DNA of 64,000 nt from the NCBI GenBank assembly GCA_965214025.1, contig CBDCAW010000012.1, positions 1 through 64,000 of the forward strand. The letters run 5' to 3'. Origin of the DNA: Granulosicoccus sp965214025. Lineage in GTDB: Bacteria; Pseudomonadota; Gammaproteobacteria; Granulosicoccales; Granulosicoccaceae. Under the pieces are notes generated by a model that saw only the letters and a program-made list of their open reading frames with translations, did not search any database and had not been told where the DNA came from. Made by a program: the position numbers and the translations under genes. Below are positions 25,696 to 34,781 of the stretch, one piece after another (positions within the stretch are counted from its first letter, which is position 1; every line of letters begins with the position of its first letter).

Positions 25696-27141
25696 ATGCA
25701 GACACAGGTAACACTTTCGATGACACTACGAGAATCAACCCGTCAGCACCGGGCGCATCAGGCAGGTCACTCGACGACAGATCGCCTGCGCGGCCTCGCT
25801 GGCCCCCCTGCCTACCGTGCCAGCCGGACCGGCCCCGCCAGCCTTGGCGTTCCTCGCGGCTCGCGACGCCGGCGCGCGCTTTGCCGGCTTGCGCTGCTGC
25901 TGAGCATCACCCTGGCACCGACGGTACACGCGCAGGATGTCGTGCTCGACCGGATCGTGGCCGTGGTCAACGAGGCAGTCGTGCTCAGCAGCGATATCGA
26001 CAGCGAGATGAGCTTCCTGCGCTCTCAGGCGCGCGCCAACCAGCAGCAGCTACCCAGCGATCAGGTGTTGCGCGAACGCGTCGTGGAACGGCTGATCGAT
26101 CTGGAGATACAGCGCCAGCGAGCCGGCGAACTCGGTGTGTCGGTGGATGCCTCGACCGTGAATCGGGCCATCGATCAGATCGCCGGCAACAACAACATGG
26201 ACCTGCCGCAGTTTCGCGAAACCCTGCGGGCCCAGGGTTTCGACTTCGACCAGTTCCGCGACAACATCGAGCAGAGCCTGATAACCCAGCAACTGATCCA
26301 GCGCGACGTGGAAAGCCGCATCCGTGTGTCGCAGCAAGAAATCGACGACTACATCGCAGCCCTGGCATCGGATGCCAGGGAACAGCAACGATACCGCGTC
26401 AGTCATATACTGATCGCCGTGCCGCCATCTGCGCCGAAGGCACAGGCGGAGGCTGCTCGCGACAAGGCAGACAGCATTCTGCAACGCCTCGAAGCCGGTG
26501 AGGATTTCGCCGCACTGGCCGCAGCGGAATCCGATGGTTCCCAGGCACTCGAAGGCGGCGATCTGGGCTATCGCAACCTGCAGGAAGTACCCGGCTTCCT
26601 GGCCGACGCGCTGCGCACGATGCAAGCGGGCGACATCGACGGCCCGTTGACCTCACCGAACGGCTTGCACGTGATCCGGCTCGAAGATATCGAGGCAGCC
26701 GACGCATCGACACGGGACCAGACACTGGTACGGCATATTTTCCTGACAGGTGAGTCACCGAACCGTGGCACGGCACTGGCCAGGATCCGGCAACGTCTGC
26801 AGGACGGCGAAGAGTTTGCGGCGCTGGCCGCCGAGTTCAGCGAAGATCCGAACAGTGCCGATCGCGGCGGTGAGCTGCCCTGGTTCACCGACGGGGAAAT
26901 GCCGCAAGGGCTCGAAGAGGTGGCTCGTCAAACGACGATAGGTGAGCTCAGTGAGCCATTTCGCACGCAGTTCGGCTGGCATCTGCTCGAGGTGCTCGAT
27001 CGACGCACCAGCGAGGTCGATGGACCGGCGCAGCGCGAACAGGCGCGAGCGGCTTTGCAGCAGCGCAAGATCGAACAGGAGTCGGAGCGCTGGATTCGTC
27101 AGCTGCGCGATGAGACGTATATCGACATGAAGCCTTCGTGA
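25696..27141 (+). CDS. surA: Periplasmic peptidyl-prolyl isomerase/chaperone SurA
   Basis: Chaperone for outer-membrane proteins, including LptD. A long basic leader of about 60 residues precedes the signal sequence ('ALLLSITLAPTVHA' region). The mature protein has the N-terminal chaperone domain ('DRIVAVVNEAVVLSSDIDSE'), two parvulin domains ('YRVSHILIAVP' to 'GLHVIRLED', then 'LVRHIFLTG' to 'QFGWHLLEVLDRR') and a C-terminal helix. ATG 25696 was chosen; ATG 25720 is equally possible and would still keep the signal peptide. 80 bp follow lptD, and pdxA begins 6 bp after the stop, so it is in an operon. Confidence 0.95.
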   Translation: MQTQVTLSMTLRESTRQHRAHQAGHSTTDRLRGLAGPPAYRASRTGPASLGVPRGSRRRRALCRLALLLSITLAPTVHAQDVVLDRIVAVVNEAVVLSSDIDSEMSFLRSQARANQQQLPSDQVLRERVVERLIDLEIQRQRAGELGVSVDASTVNRAIDQIAGNNNMDLPQFRETLRAQGFDFDQFRDNIEQSLITQQLIQRDVESRIRVSQQEIDDYIAALASDAREQQRYRVSHILIAVPPSAPKAQAEAARDKADSILQRLEAGEDFAALAAAESDGSQALEGGDLGYRNLQEVPGFLADALRTMQAGDIDGPLTSPNGLHVIRLEDIEAADASTRDQTLVRHIFLTGESPNRGTALARIRQRLQDGEEFAALAAEFSEDPNSADRGGELPWFTDGEMPQGLEEVARQTTIGELSEPFRTQFGWHLLEVLDRRTSEVDGPAQREQARAALQQRKIEQESERWIRQLRDETYIDMKPS

Positions 27142-27147
27142 ACCGGC

Positions 27148-28263
27148 ATGAATAAGGATCGATTGCGCCTGGCACTGACGCCAGGCGAACCGGCGGGCAT
27201 CGGCCCGGACCTGACGGTGATGCTGGCACAGCAGGCGCGCGAGCACGAGGTAGTCGCCGTGGCTGACCACTCGCTGCTGCTGGCCCGGGCACGGGAGCTT
27301 GGCCTGCCGTTGTCGATACGCCCATTCGATGCCGAGACCCGCCCGCGCGCCGATGCCCCCGGCAGCCTGTGCGTCGCCGAGGTGACGATGGCGGAAGCTG
27401 CGATCGCAGGCGAACTGAACGCGCACAATGCACCTTATGTATTGCGCACGCTAGATGTGGCAGTCGATGGCTGCCGGGACGGCCGCTTCGATGCCATGGT
27501 CACCGCTCCGATACACAAGGGTGTGATTAACGATGCCGGTATCGCGTTCACCGGCCATACCGAATATCTTGCACAGCGCCTGCACGCCAGCCCGGTGATG
27601 ATGCTGGTCGCCGATACGCTACGGGTTGCACTGGCTACCACTCACATGCCGGTGTCTGCGGTACCGGCCGCCATCACTGCGCAGGTGCTGGTCGATGTGC
27701 TGACCATCCTGCACCGCGATCTGCAGCGCCGTTTCGGCATCGACCACCCTTGCATTCTGGTGTGCGGGCTGAACCCGCATGCCGGTGAAGGCGGGCATCT
27801 GGGCCGCGAGGAAATCGAGGTGATAACGCCGACGCTCGAACGCCTGCGCGCCGAGGGCATGAATCTGCGCGGGCCGCTGCCGGCGGATACCCTGTTCACC
27901 CCTCAGCACCTGCGGCATGCCGATGCGGTGTTGGCCATGTTCCACGACCAGGGCCTGCCGGTACTGAAATACGCAGGCTTCGGACGCGCGGTGAACGTCA
28001 CCCTGGGGCTCCCCGTGATCCGCACCTCAGTGGATCATGGCACGGCTCTCGACAAGGCCGGCAAGCGTGCAGCATCCGTGAGCGGTACCGTGGATCCGGC
28101 GGCCGTGGGACATGGCGAAGACGGTAACCTCACCGGTCCCGGCACCGACTCGGCAACAGCACGAAGTGCGGGCCCGGGTATCGATACCGGCAGTCTGAGC
28201 GCGGCACTACGGCTGGCTGAAAGGATGGGGTTGGCGCAAATGCTGGCCGGTCAGCCGACATGA
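27148..28263 (+). CDS. pdxA: 4-hydroxythreonine-4-phosphate dehydrogenase
   Basis: NAD-dependent oxidation and decarboxylation of 4-phosphohydroxythreonine in pyridoxal-phosphate synthesis. It starts 'MNKDRLRLALTPGEPAGIGPD' in spirit of the family and has the metal-binding histidines in 'GHTEYLAQRL', 'GLNPHAGEGGHLG' and 'MFHDQGLPVLKY'. The 371 residues exceed the usual length of about 330. The excess is a Gly/Ser/Thr/Ala-rich insert of about 40 residues between 'HGTALDKAGK' and 'DTGSLSAALRLAERM', where other PdxA have only a few residues. The stop overlaps the rsmA start as ATGA. Confidence 0.95.
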   Translation: MNKDRLRLALTPGEPAGIGPDLTVMLAQQAREHEVVAVADHSLLLARARELGLPLSIRPFDAETRPRADAPGSLCVAEVTMAEAAIAGELNAHNAPYVLRTLDVAVDGCRDGRFDAMVTAPIHKGVINDAGIAFTGHTEYLAQRLHASPVMMLVADTLRVALATTHMPVSAVPAAITAQVLVDVLTILHRDLQRRFGIDHPCILVCGLNPHAGEGGHLGREEIEVITPTLERLRAEGMNLRGPLPADTLFTPQHLRHADAVLAMFHDQGLPVLKYAGFGRAVNVTLGLPVIRTSVDHGTALDKAGKRAASVSGTVDPAAVGHGEDGNLTGPGTDSATARSAGPGIDTGSLSAALRLAERMGLAQMLAGQPT

Positions 28264-29096
28264 GCCATCGCGCCCGCAAGCGATTCGGGCAAAACTTCCT
28301 GCATGATCAGACCGTGATCGGCTCGATCGTGGCAGCCGTGAATCCGCAGCCAACGGAGGCATTGCTGGAAATCGGCCCGGGTCGCGGTGCGCTGACCTGG
28401 CCGTTGCTCGACCGTGCAGGCACGCTGACAGTCGTCGAGATCGATCGCGACCTGATCGAACTGCTGCACAACCAGCTGGTCGAGCGGCGACGCGACACGC
28501 CGGCAGGCGCCTTGCGACCTGCGCTCGTCATCATCGAGCAGGATGTGCTGAAGCTGAAACTCGCTGAACGTGAAGACGGGCAGCCATGGCGCGTACTCGG
28601 CAATCTGCCCTACAACATCAGCACACCGCTGTTGATCCACCTGTTGCAGTTTCGGCATTGCATACAGGACATCCACGTGATGTTGCAGAAAGAAGTGGTC
28701 GATCGGCTGGTCGCCATCTGTGGTACGCGTGACTACGGGCGGTTGAGTGTGCTCATGCAGAGCTTCTTCATCGTGCAACCCCTGTTCGGTGTGAGCCCGT
28801 CAGCCTTCGAGCCGGTACCGAAGGTGGATTCGGGTGTGGTGCGGCTGGTGCCGCGGGCGCAACCGGTGGTCGAGGATGCCAATCATCTTTCTCAAGTCAC
28901 CCGCATCGCGTTCGCCAGCAAGCGCAAGACCCTGCGCAACAACCTGCGCGGATACCTGGAACCTGCCGAACTTGAACGTGTCGGCATCGACCCCGGCGCG
29001 CGCGCCGAAACGCTGACACTCGAGCAGTTTGGCCAACTTGCTGCCTTGCTCGATTCGCCGAAACTGCGCCTGAACGCGCCGGCCACTCCGCCGTGA
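28260..29096 (+). CDS. rsmA: 16S rRNA adenine-N6-dimethyltransferase (KsgA)
   Basis: Dimethylates A1518 and A1519 of 16S rRNA late in small-subunit assembly. The 278 residues contain 'RKRFGQNFLHDQ', SAM site 'EIGPGRGALTWPLL', 'VEIDRDLIELL', catalytic 'NLPYNISTPLL' and the C-terminal 'AFASKRKTLRNNLRG'. Normal length. Coupled to pdxA through an ATGA overlap, as in many gammaproteobacteria. Confidence 0.98.
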   Translation: MSHRARKRFGQNFLHDQTVIGSIVAAVNPQPTEALLEIGPGRGALTWPLLDRAGTLTVVEIDRDLIELLHNQLVERRRDTPAGALRPALVIIEQDVLKLKLAEREDGQPWRVLGNLPYNISTPLLIHLLQFRHCIQDIHVMLQKEVVDRLVAICGTRDYGRLSVLMQSFFIVQPLFGVSPSAFEPVPKVDSGVVRLVPRAQPVVEDANHLSQVTRIAFASKRKTLRNNLRGYLEPAELERVGIDPGARAETLTLEQFGQLAALLDSPKLRLNAPATPP

Positions 29097-29175
29097 CAGC
29101 ATTGGTCGGCCCAGTGCCAGACAGGGTCGGCGACTCCGCCATGACGGTGCTGGCGGGCATGGCGAACGCCAATCG

Positions 29176-30069
29176 GTGAATCAGCCCGCCGTACTGCTGC
29201 TCTTCACCGGCAGCCTGCTGGGGTTGACCTTTCCGCTGGGTAAACTGGCAAGTGTCGCCGGCATCCATCCCCTGGCATGGACGTGGCTGATTGCCACCGG
29301 TTCGGCCGCCGGCCTTTACGCGCTGATGTTGCTGCGCCGGGAGCGCCTGCCGGTGACACGGGAACACCTCCGGTATTACACCCTGCTCGCGACGATGTCG
29401 CTGGTCATTCCGAACAGCCTCATCTTCTACGTGATACCCAGGCTCGGCTCCGGCTTCGCAGGCATCCTGTTCACGCTCTCACCGATCTTCACCCTGTTGA
29501 TCGCGTCGCTGTGGCGGGTCCGAGTGCCCTCACCTCTGGGCGTCATGGGCATCCTGATCGGCTTCGTCGGTGCGATCATGGTGGCGAGCACACGCGGCGA
29601 GATCGGTGCACCCGCCGAGGTCGGCTGGGTACTACTGGGGTTATGCATACCGCTGTCATTGGCCTTCGGCAACCTGTACCGCACGCTTGGCTGGCCCAAC
29701 GGTACGCAGGCGCTGGCGCTTGCCACCGGAAGCAATGTCGCGGCAAGCCTGATACTGCTGTGCCTGATCGCACTGCGAACGGATCTTCGTACCCTTGGCG
29801 ATCTGCTTGATATCCCGTGGGTGGTCACGGCGCAGATCATCGCGGCGACCGCGATGTTCACGCAGTTCTTCCGCCTGCAGCAACTGGGGGGCCCGACATA
29901 CCTGAGCCAGGTCGGCTATGTGGCAGCGGCTGTTGCGCTGCTGGTAGGCACCGTATCACTCGGCGAGCACTACGCCTCGATGACGTGGATCGGTGCCGGC
30001 GTCATCGTCGCAGGCATTGCCCTGAGTGTTCTCGCGCAGTGGCGCGAGGTTCGTTCGCAAAACCCTTGA
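29176..30069 (+). CDS. EamA/DMT-family transporter
   Basis: 297-residue inner-membrane protein with about ten predicted transmembrane helices in two five-helix EamA halves ('GSLLGLTFPLGKLAS' ... 'LTLSPIFTLLIA'-like 'LFTLSPIFTLLIASLW', then 'EVGWVLLGLCIPLSLAFG' ... 'VALLVGTVSLGEH'). The substrate is unknown; relatives export amino acids or other metabolites. The start is GTG with a weak ribosome-binding site. It is inserted between rsmA and apaG, which are neighbours in E. coli, so it may be a lineage-specific addition to this operon. Confidence 0.88.
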   Translation: MNQPAVLLLFTGSLLGLTFPLGKLASVAGIHPLAWTWLIATGSAAGLYALMLLRRERLPVTREHLRYYTLLATMSLVIPNSLIFYVIPRLGSGFAGILFTLSPIFTLLIASLWRVRVPSPLGVMGILIGFVGAIMVASTRGEIGAPAEVGWVLLGLCIPLSLAFGNLYRTLGWPNGTQALALATGSNVAASLILLCLIALRTDLRTLGDLLDIPWVVTAQIIAATAMFTQFFRLQQLGGPTYLSQVGYVAAAVALLVGTVSLGEHYASMTWIGAGVIVAGIALSVLAQWREVRSQNP

Positions 30070-30100
30070 ACTCTCGGAGCCTCGGGGTATCCTGTAGCAC

Positions 30101-30484
30101 ATGAACAGCGAACACAGCAACGGCATTCATATCGATGTCGATACCCTGTACGTCGAGGCCGAGTCCGACCCTGGCGCCAACCGTTACGTGTTCGCCTACA
30201 CGGTGACCATCAGCAATGTCGGTCAACAGCCTGCGAAACTACTCACGCGGCATTGGGTGATACGCGATGCGAACGGGCGAGTGCAGGAAGTGCAAGGTGA
30301 TGGCGTGGTAGGCGAACAGCCTTACCTGAAACCCGGTGAAGGGTTTCAGTACACCAGCGGTACGCTGCTGGAAACATCGACGGGCATCATGGGCGGTGCC
30401 TACGTTATGGTAACCGACGATGGTGTAGAATTTCGTGCGCCGATCTCGGACTTCCTGCTTTCCGGACCACGCACGCTGCATTGA
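30101..30484 (+). CDS. apaG: Co2+/Mg2+ efflux-associated protein ApaG
   Basis: 127 residues with the ApaG fibronectin-III-like fold: 'RYVFAYTVTISNVG', 'LLTRHWVIRDANG', 'EVQGDGVVGEQPYLKPGE' and 'GIMGGAYVMV' are all family signatures. Genetic work in Salmonella ties it to divalent cation resistance; the biochemical role is unsettled. It lies between the EamA gene and apaH, the conserved apaGH pairing. Confidence 0.95.
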   Translation: MNSEHSNGIHIDVDTLYVEAESDPGANRYVFAYTVTISNVGQQPAKLLTRHWVIRDANGRVQEVQGDGVVGEQPYLKPGEGFQYTSGTLLETSTGIMGGAYVMVTDDGVEFRAPISDFLLSGPRTLH

Positions 30485-30630
30485 GTTGTCCACTTCTCGC
30501 CTTGCCCGGCGGGCAGCTGGACAAGCGAAAGCGACACTTTATTCTTGCCAAGGGATCAGGCATCACAGCCATCCGGTACCGCCTTCACTCCTGAGGCGCC
30601 GCTGGCACTGACCTCATCCCGGCAGATGAC

Positions 30631-31491
30631 ATGACAACCTATGCCATCGGTGACCTGCACGGCTGCCTGAGCCCCCTGCAGCGCCTGCTCGACAAGCTGC
30701 GTTTCGATCCGCGTATCGACCACCTGTGGTTCGTCGGCGACCTGGTGAATCGCGGGCCGCAATCTCTGGCTACCCTACGATTCGTACGTGAGCTCGGTAG
30801 CAGCGCCACAGTGGTACTGGGCAATCACGACCTGCATTTGCTGGCCGTTGCCAACGGCGTTCGCGAATCGTCTCACAAGGATACCTTCGAGCGCATCCTG
30901 GCGGCCAGTGACCGTGATGAGCTGATGCACTGGTTGCGTCATCGTCCGTTCCTGCACCATGATGCCGCGCTCGGATGCCTGCTGGTACACGCGGGCATTC
31001 ATCCTGCCTGGGACCTTGCCACTGTGAAGATGCTTGCTGATGAGCTCGAGGGCGTGCTGCGTTCGTCGCGCCATGTGAAGTTTCTCGAACGCATGTATGG
31101 CAACTCACCGGATCAATGGCCGGGCAGCAATGCCGCCAGTCTGAAGAAGCACGAGCGCCGCCGCCTGGCAGTGAACGTGTTAACCCGTATGCGTTACTGC
31201 AATGCCCGAGGCAGGCTGGAGTTCGGCTTCAATGGCCCGCCGGCCGCTGCTCCGGAAAAATTACTACCCTGGCACCACCTACCCGGTCGGATCTTCAACG
31301 AGACCCGGGTCATCTTCGGGCATTGGTCCAGTCACCCGGGCATGTCGCATCCGAAGGTCGTGCCCATCGATCGTGGCTGTGTCTGGGGCGGCATGCTGAC
31401 AGCCTTCAACATCGATCACGGGCGCAGCCATACGGTGCCCAAGGTACCTCGCATCGGCATGCATGAGCGCGAGGGGCAAATGGTGTGGTGA
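30631..31491 (+). CDS. apaH: Symmetrical bis(5'-nucleosyl)-tetraphosphatase
   Basis: Hydrolyses Ap4A to two ADP; in bacteria it also removes Np4 caps from RNA. 286 residues with the metallophosphoesterase motifs 'YAIGDLHGCLSPLQ', 'VGDLVNRGPQS', 'LGNHDLHLLA' and a later 'VHAGIHPAWD', with 'FGHWSSHPG' and 'DRGCVWGG' near the C-terminus. Normal length. It is the last gene of the lptD-to-apaH block. Confidence 0.97.
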   Translation: MTTYAIGDLHGCLSPLQRLLDKLRFDPRIDHLWFVGDLVNRGPQSLATLRFVRELGSSATVVLGNHDLHLLAVANGVRESSHKDTFERILAASDRDELMHWLRHRPFLHHDAALGCLLVHAGIHPAWDLATVKMLADELEGVLRSSRHVKFLERMYGNSPDQWPGSNAASLKKHERRRLAVNVLTRMRYCNARGRLEFGFNGPPAAAPEKLLPWHHLPGRIFNETRVIFGHWSSHPGMSHPKVVPIDRGCVWGGMLTAFNIDHGRSHTVPKVPRIGMHEREGQMVW

Positions 31492-31617
31492 AAGACCGCC
31501 GCTGTCGGCACCTCATGCTCCATGAAACCATCAGAACGAAACCATCGAAACCGGGTAAGCGTGCCGGCAATCCACTGCCAGTGCCCGGCATTCCTTGAGC
31601 GCTCGCTGCATCGAGGC

Positions 31618-33324
31618 TCAGAAGACCTGCGGGAACGCATAGGTTCCAGGGCTTGCCGGCTTGTGATCGAGCCCGACATTCGGATGGCGTTCATGCCAAT
31701 CGCTTACTTTCTGTCTCCACAGGTCCCTGCCCGCCTGACCGGTGACGACCTTCACGCAGTTCGGAAACTTCCGGGTCGGTAGCTGGCCCGGGTACTCTCC
31801 TGGCCCGAGCCATATCACGCTCACGTTGCGGCACTCGTCTATCAGTGATTCGTCCGGGAAATCGAAGTTCTTGTCCGCCGAGATGTGCTCGGCCATGAAC
31901 ACACTGTCGCGGATCGCGAAATGCATGTTACGGCCCGGCACGCGGTTCTCCTCATACTTGAACAGAAGCCCGTGACCGTAAGGCATGCCCTTGCCTGAAT
32001 GACGCCTGCCGGCTGCATCTATCGTATTGCGGCCCTCTTTCCACTTGTAGGGGTAGGGCTGTGCCTGCAATCGGGCCAGCACCCTGTCGATCGTCATCAG
32101 ATTGCCGCGGCCATCGACGCTGGTGTCTGGAGCGTCCGGTCGCGCACTGAACGCCGTGTAAACGCCATCGAACAGGGTGTCGTAGATGGTACCGGAACGC
32201 AGCCGGTCGTTCTCGATGCCGTCGTCCCGCACGTAGTGAGCCCAGCTGTGCTCGACTCGCCAGTTCGTCGCATCGGAGGTCCGAAACGCATCGGACACAT
32301 TGAACGCGTAGAGACCTGTCACCGTCGTATCGGTACCGCGGTTCTCGATGGCAGTACTGTTGCGCGACGGGTCATCGGGGTTCACGACCGCCTTGTGATC
32401 AAGCCAGGACGCATCGTACGGTCGCGACGAATGCACGAATCCACCCGCCCAGCACGTGTTCCGGCTTGTGCCATCCCCCTTCAGATCGATGGCCCCCCAA
32501 CGTGCGTTGTCCGTGTAGAACTCCGCACGCCGGGCATCGAACGCACGGCCAGGCGCGAGGTCGGGAGTGTAGCGGCTGGTCAGCACACCGGTGACCGGTA
32601 CGACATCTGCGCTGCGATCCAGACAGCCGAAGGTATCGGCTCGCGTGCCGGAGGGCCCACTGCTGCCAGGCGTACCGGTCGTTGCTGAAAAGCGTACTGA
32701 TATCGCCCCGGCTTCACTGCTGTTGCGTACCGGCAGCCAGAACCCCTGCCATGCGTCGAGCGTGTCGCTCGCACCCAGCACGCGGTAGTCCGCTGCGGCA
32801 GGATCCCAAATCCACAGCTTGCCGATCACATAGCCCGAGGCGGCAGCCGCGTCGATACCGCACCCTGAGCGGCAATCGCTGACGGACCCGTCGGACACGA
32901 TTTGCAGATCAGATACGGAAGTCGTGTTGATAGCCGGCGTGCCCAGCAGGTGAACATCGGGCGAATTCGTGGCCTTGCCCAGCGATCTCACGATCGCAGA
33001 CGTTGGTTGACGACCGGCGAATTCGACGGCCACCGACCTGCCGGTTCGATGGATGAACCAGAAGCCCGAGCCGGGGGCGAGACGCTCATCCAGAGCGACG
33101 GTCACATAGACACCCGCCCTGGCATCGAAGCGATAGCCTATCCAGGTCTTCTCGTATCGGCTCGCCGGCAGGACCTTGCCGAACACTTCTCGCAGGGTGG
33201 CGGCATCCGACCCCGGGATACTCAGCATGTGCCACCGATCGTCGTCGAGCATGAGCTTTCCGGCAGCGGCCGATGTGATGTGGGGCAGTGCGGACAGAAA
33301 GACGAAAAGCAGGATACGAAACAT
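31618..33324 (-). CDS. Uncharacterised secreted protein with duplicated N-terminal module
   Basis: 568 residues with signal peptide 'MFRILLFVFLSALPHITSA'. I do not recognise a named family. The N-terminal half has two similar modules, each pairing a 'W-x-Y/W-(D)-x-Y' strand with a '(L)-(P)-G-(S)-G-F-W' turn: 'IGYRFDARAGVYVTV' with 'LAPGSGFWFIH', then 'LWIWDPAAADYRVL' with 'LDAWQGFWLPV'. A Gly/Ser/Pro linker follows at about residue 225. The C-terminal half ('TRNTCWAGGFVHSS'-like cysteines, 'NVSDAFRTSDATNWRVEHSW', 'RNMHFAIRDSVFMAEH') may be a parallel beta-helix, by look only. Function unknown, probably extracellular or periplasmic. Confidence 0.7.
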   Translation of the reverse strand: MFRILLFVFLSALPHITSAAAGKLMLDDDRWHMLSIPGSDAATLREVFGKVLPASRYEKTWIGYRFDARAGVYVTVALDERLAPGSGFWFIHRTGRSVAVEFAGRQPTSAIVRSLGKATNSPDVHLLGTPAINTTSVSDLQIVSDGSVSDCRSGCGIDAAAASGYVIGKLWIWDPAAADYRVLGASDTLDAWQGFWLPVRNSSEAGAISVRFSATTGTPGSSGPSGTRADTFGCLDRSADVVPVTGVLTSRYTPDLAPGRAFDARRAEFYTDNARWGAIDLKGDGTSRNTCWAGGFVHSSRPYDASWLDHKAVVNPDDPSRNSTAIENRGTDTTVTGLYAFNVSDAFRTSDATNWRVEHSWAHYVRDDGIENDRLRSGTIYDTLFDGVYTAFSARPDAPDTSVDGRGNLMTIDRVLARLQAQPYPYKWKEGRNTIDAAGRRHSGKGMPYGHGLLFKYEENRVPGRNMHFAIRDSVFMAEHISADKNFDFPDESLIDECRNVSVIWLGPGEYPGQLPTRKFPNCVKVVTGQAGRDLWRQKVSDWHERHPNVGLDHKPASPGTYAFPQVF

Positions 33325-33493
33325 GAGACCTCTCGGGTAGAGCAGCTCCGACGGGATGTCGAAACGCCGCTCGATGCGAGAGGGATCGGCCTGAATGATC
33401 GCCGCTTTATCGTGAAATCAGAAACCTGTCCAACTGTTCATGAAGAAAACGTGCAGGAAAGGAGACAAGCACCATACCGAAAAGAATTTTACC

Positions 33494-33583
33494 GGCCCTG
33501 CCAGCAACTCCTCCATGGTGCGGGTACCGTCGTCGTCTGGCCTTGCCAGCAACTCCTCAATGGCGCCGGTACCCTCGTCGTCA
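33494..33583. repeat. Direct duplication of a 45-bp unit
   Basis: Unit one starts at 33494 (GGCCCTGCCAGCAACTCCTC) and unit two at 33539 (GGCCTTGCCAGCAACTCCTC). The tails are also similar (ATGGTGCGGGTACC versus ATGGCGCCGGTACC). About five of 45 positions differ. It lies between the secreted-protein gene and the 3' end of the periplasmic binding protein gene. The remainder of 33325-33599 shows nothing else. Confidence 0.8.
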
Positions 33584-33599
33584 GGGACCTGGATGCCCG

Positions 33600-34709
33600 C
33601 TATTCGCCAGCACTCGCACCTGACCAGATGGTGCTATAGGCTTCCTGATAGCCGTTTTCCGGATCGAAGGAGTTGTTCGGACCACCATCGAACTCGATGT
33701 TCTCCTGCGTCACTACCCGCAGCGGCGGCACATACCCTGACCAGGTTTCCCCGGCCAGTGCCCGGTTCATCTCGTCGAGCAGTTGCCACCCTTGCAGTGT
33801 CAGTGGTTCAGCGACGGTCACCGCCTGATGCTCGCCGCGCCGAACTCGTTCGAAGGCGGTATCGGAACCGTCACCCGCGGCTACATTGACCGGTGCCCCG
33901 TTACCCTGAACGCCCGCTTCCGACAGCGTCGCACTCATGGAATCGAAGTACAGATCGTTGATCGCCAGTGAGTGCGTCCATGCATCACCGTGGCGTTCGA
34001 GCAGATCGACGGTGAGATCCGGAATCAGCTTTTCCGTATCGGACAGTGGTGAATCGATGTAATCGAGAACGGTTCCACCCAGCTCCTCGATGACCTCCTG
34101 CATCCGATCGGCCTTGTCGATGGCGATCTGATAGGTGGAATCGGTGAAGATGACGACCCCGGGCTCCCCATCCGCATCGAGCCAGGCCCAGGTGGCGGCA
34201 GCACGGGCTACCTCCATCGCATCGGTGGTCACGTTGGCGAAAATATCCAGCTCCTCGATCGGGCCGACGGTCGATGCGGCATGCCAGGCGACCATCGCGA
34301 TACCCGCATCGCTGGCCTGCTGCATGTTCGGACGCTGTTCATAGGCATCGTAGCCATTGATCACGATACCGTCGGGCCCCAACGCCAACGCCTGTTCGAA
34401 GGCATTGGTGCGACCCTCGACGGTGCCGGCTCCGTCGAGTACTCGAACTTTCCAGCCCAGCACGATGGCCGCCTTCACGATGCCACGGGTGGAACCGAGA
34501 ATACCGCCGTTGTGCAGATCGCCGGGCAACACCGCGATAGTGATGTCTTCGCGGCCCCCGGGCCCACGGGTAGGGCCTGCCCAGTCGTTCTGGCGGGAAG
34601 TGTGTTGCTCGAGATAAGCCTGTGCATCGCTTGCCTCGTCGGCAAGTGCCGATGGGTTGGCGAAGACGAGGGGTGCCAGCAGGAGGGCATGGACGATTTT
34701 TCTGAACAT
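33600..34709 (-). CDS. Periplasmic substrate-binding protein, sugar-binding type, orphan
   Basis: 369 residues with signal peptide 'IVHALLLAPLVFANPSALA' cleaved before 'DEASD'. The body is a Peripla_BP_4-like fold: 'ITIAVLPGDLHNGGILGSTRGI', 'GPDGIVINGYDA', 'ATWAWLDADGEPGVVIFTDS' and 'AINDLYFDSMSATLSEAG'. Such proteins usually deliver a sugar to an ABC importer or act with a sensor. No permease, ATPase or sensor is adjacent, so the partner must be elsewhere. ATG 34709 begins the signal peptide; upstream starts at 34727 and 34781 add charged residues. Confidence 0.75.
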   Translation of the reverse strand: MFRKIVHALLLAPLVFANPSALADEASDAQAYLEQHTSRQNDWAGPTRGPGGREDITIAVLPGDLHNGGILGSTRGIVKAAIVLGWKVRVLDGAGTVEGRTNAFEQALALGPDGIVINGYDAYEQRPNMQQASDAGIAMVAWHAASTVGPIEELDIFANVTTDAMEVARAAATWAWLDADGEPGVVIFTDSTYQIAIDKADRMQEVIEELGGTVLDYIDSPLSDTEKLIPDLTVDLLERHGDAWTHSLAINDLYFDSMSATLSEAGVQGNGAPVNVAAGDGSDTAFERVRRGEHQAVTVAEPLTLQGWQLLDEMNRALAGETWSGYVPPLRVVTQENIEFDGGPNNSFDPENGYQEAYSTIWSGASAGE

Positions 34710-34781
34710 TCGAGTCTCTATAGCCATCGACCGTTGCAGATCGGTGCGCTTTCGTCTGGAGGGGAATTCGAAAGTGGTCAT

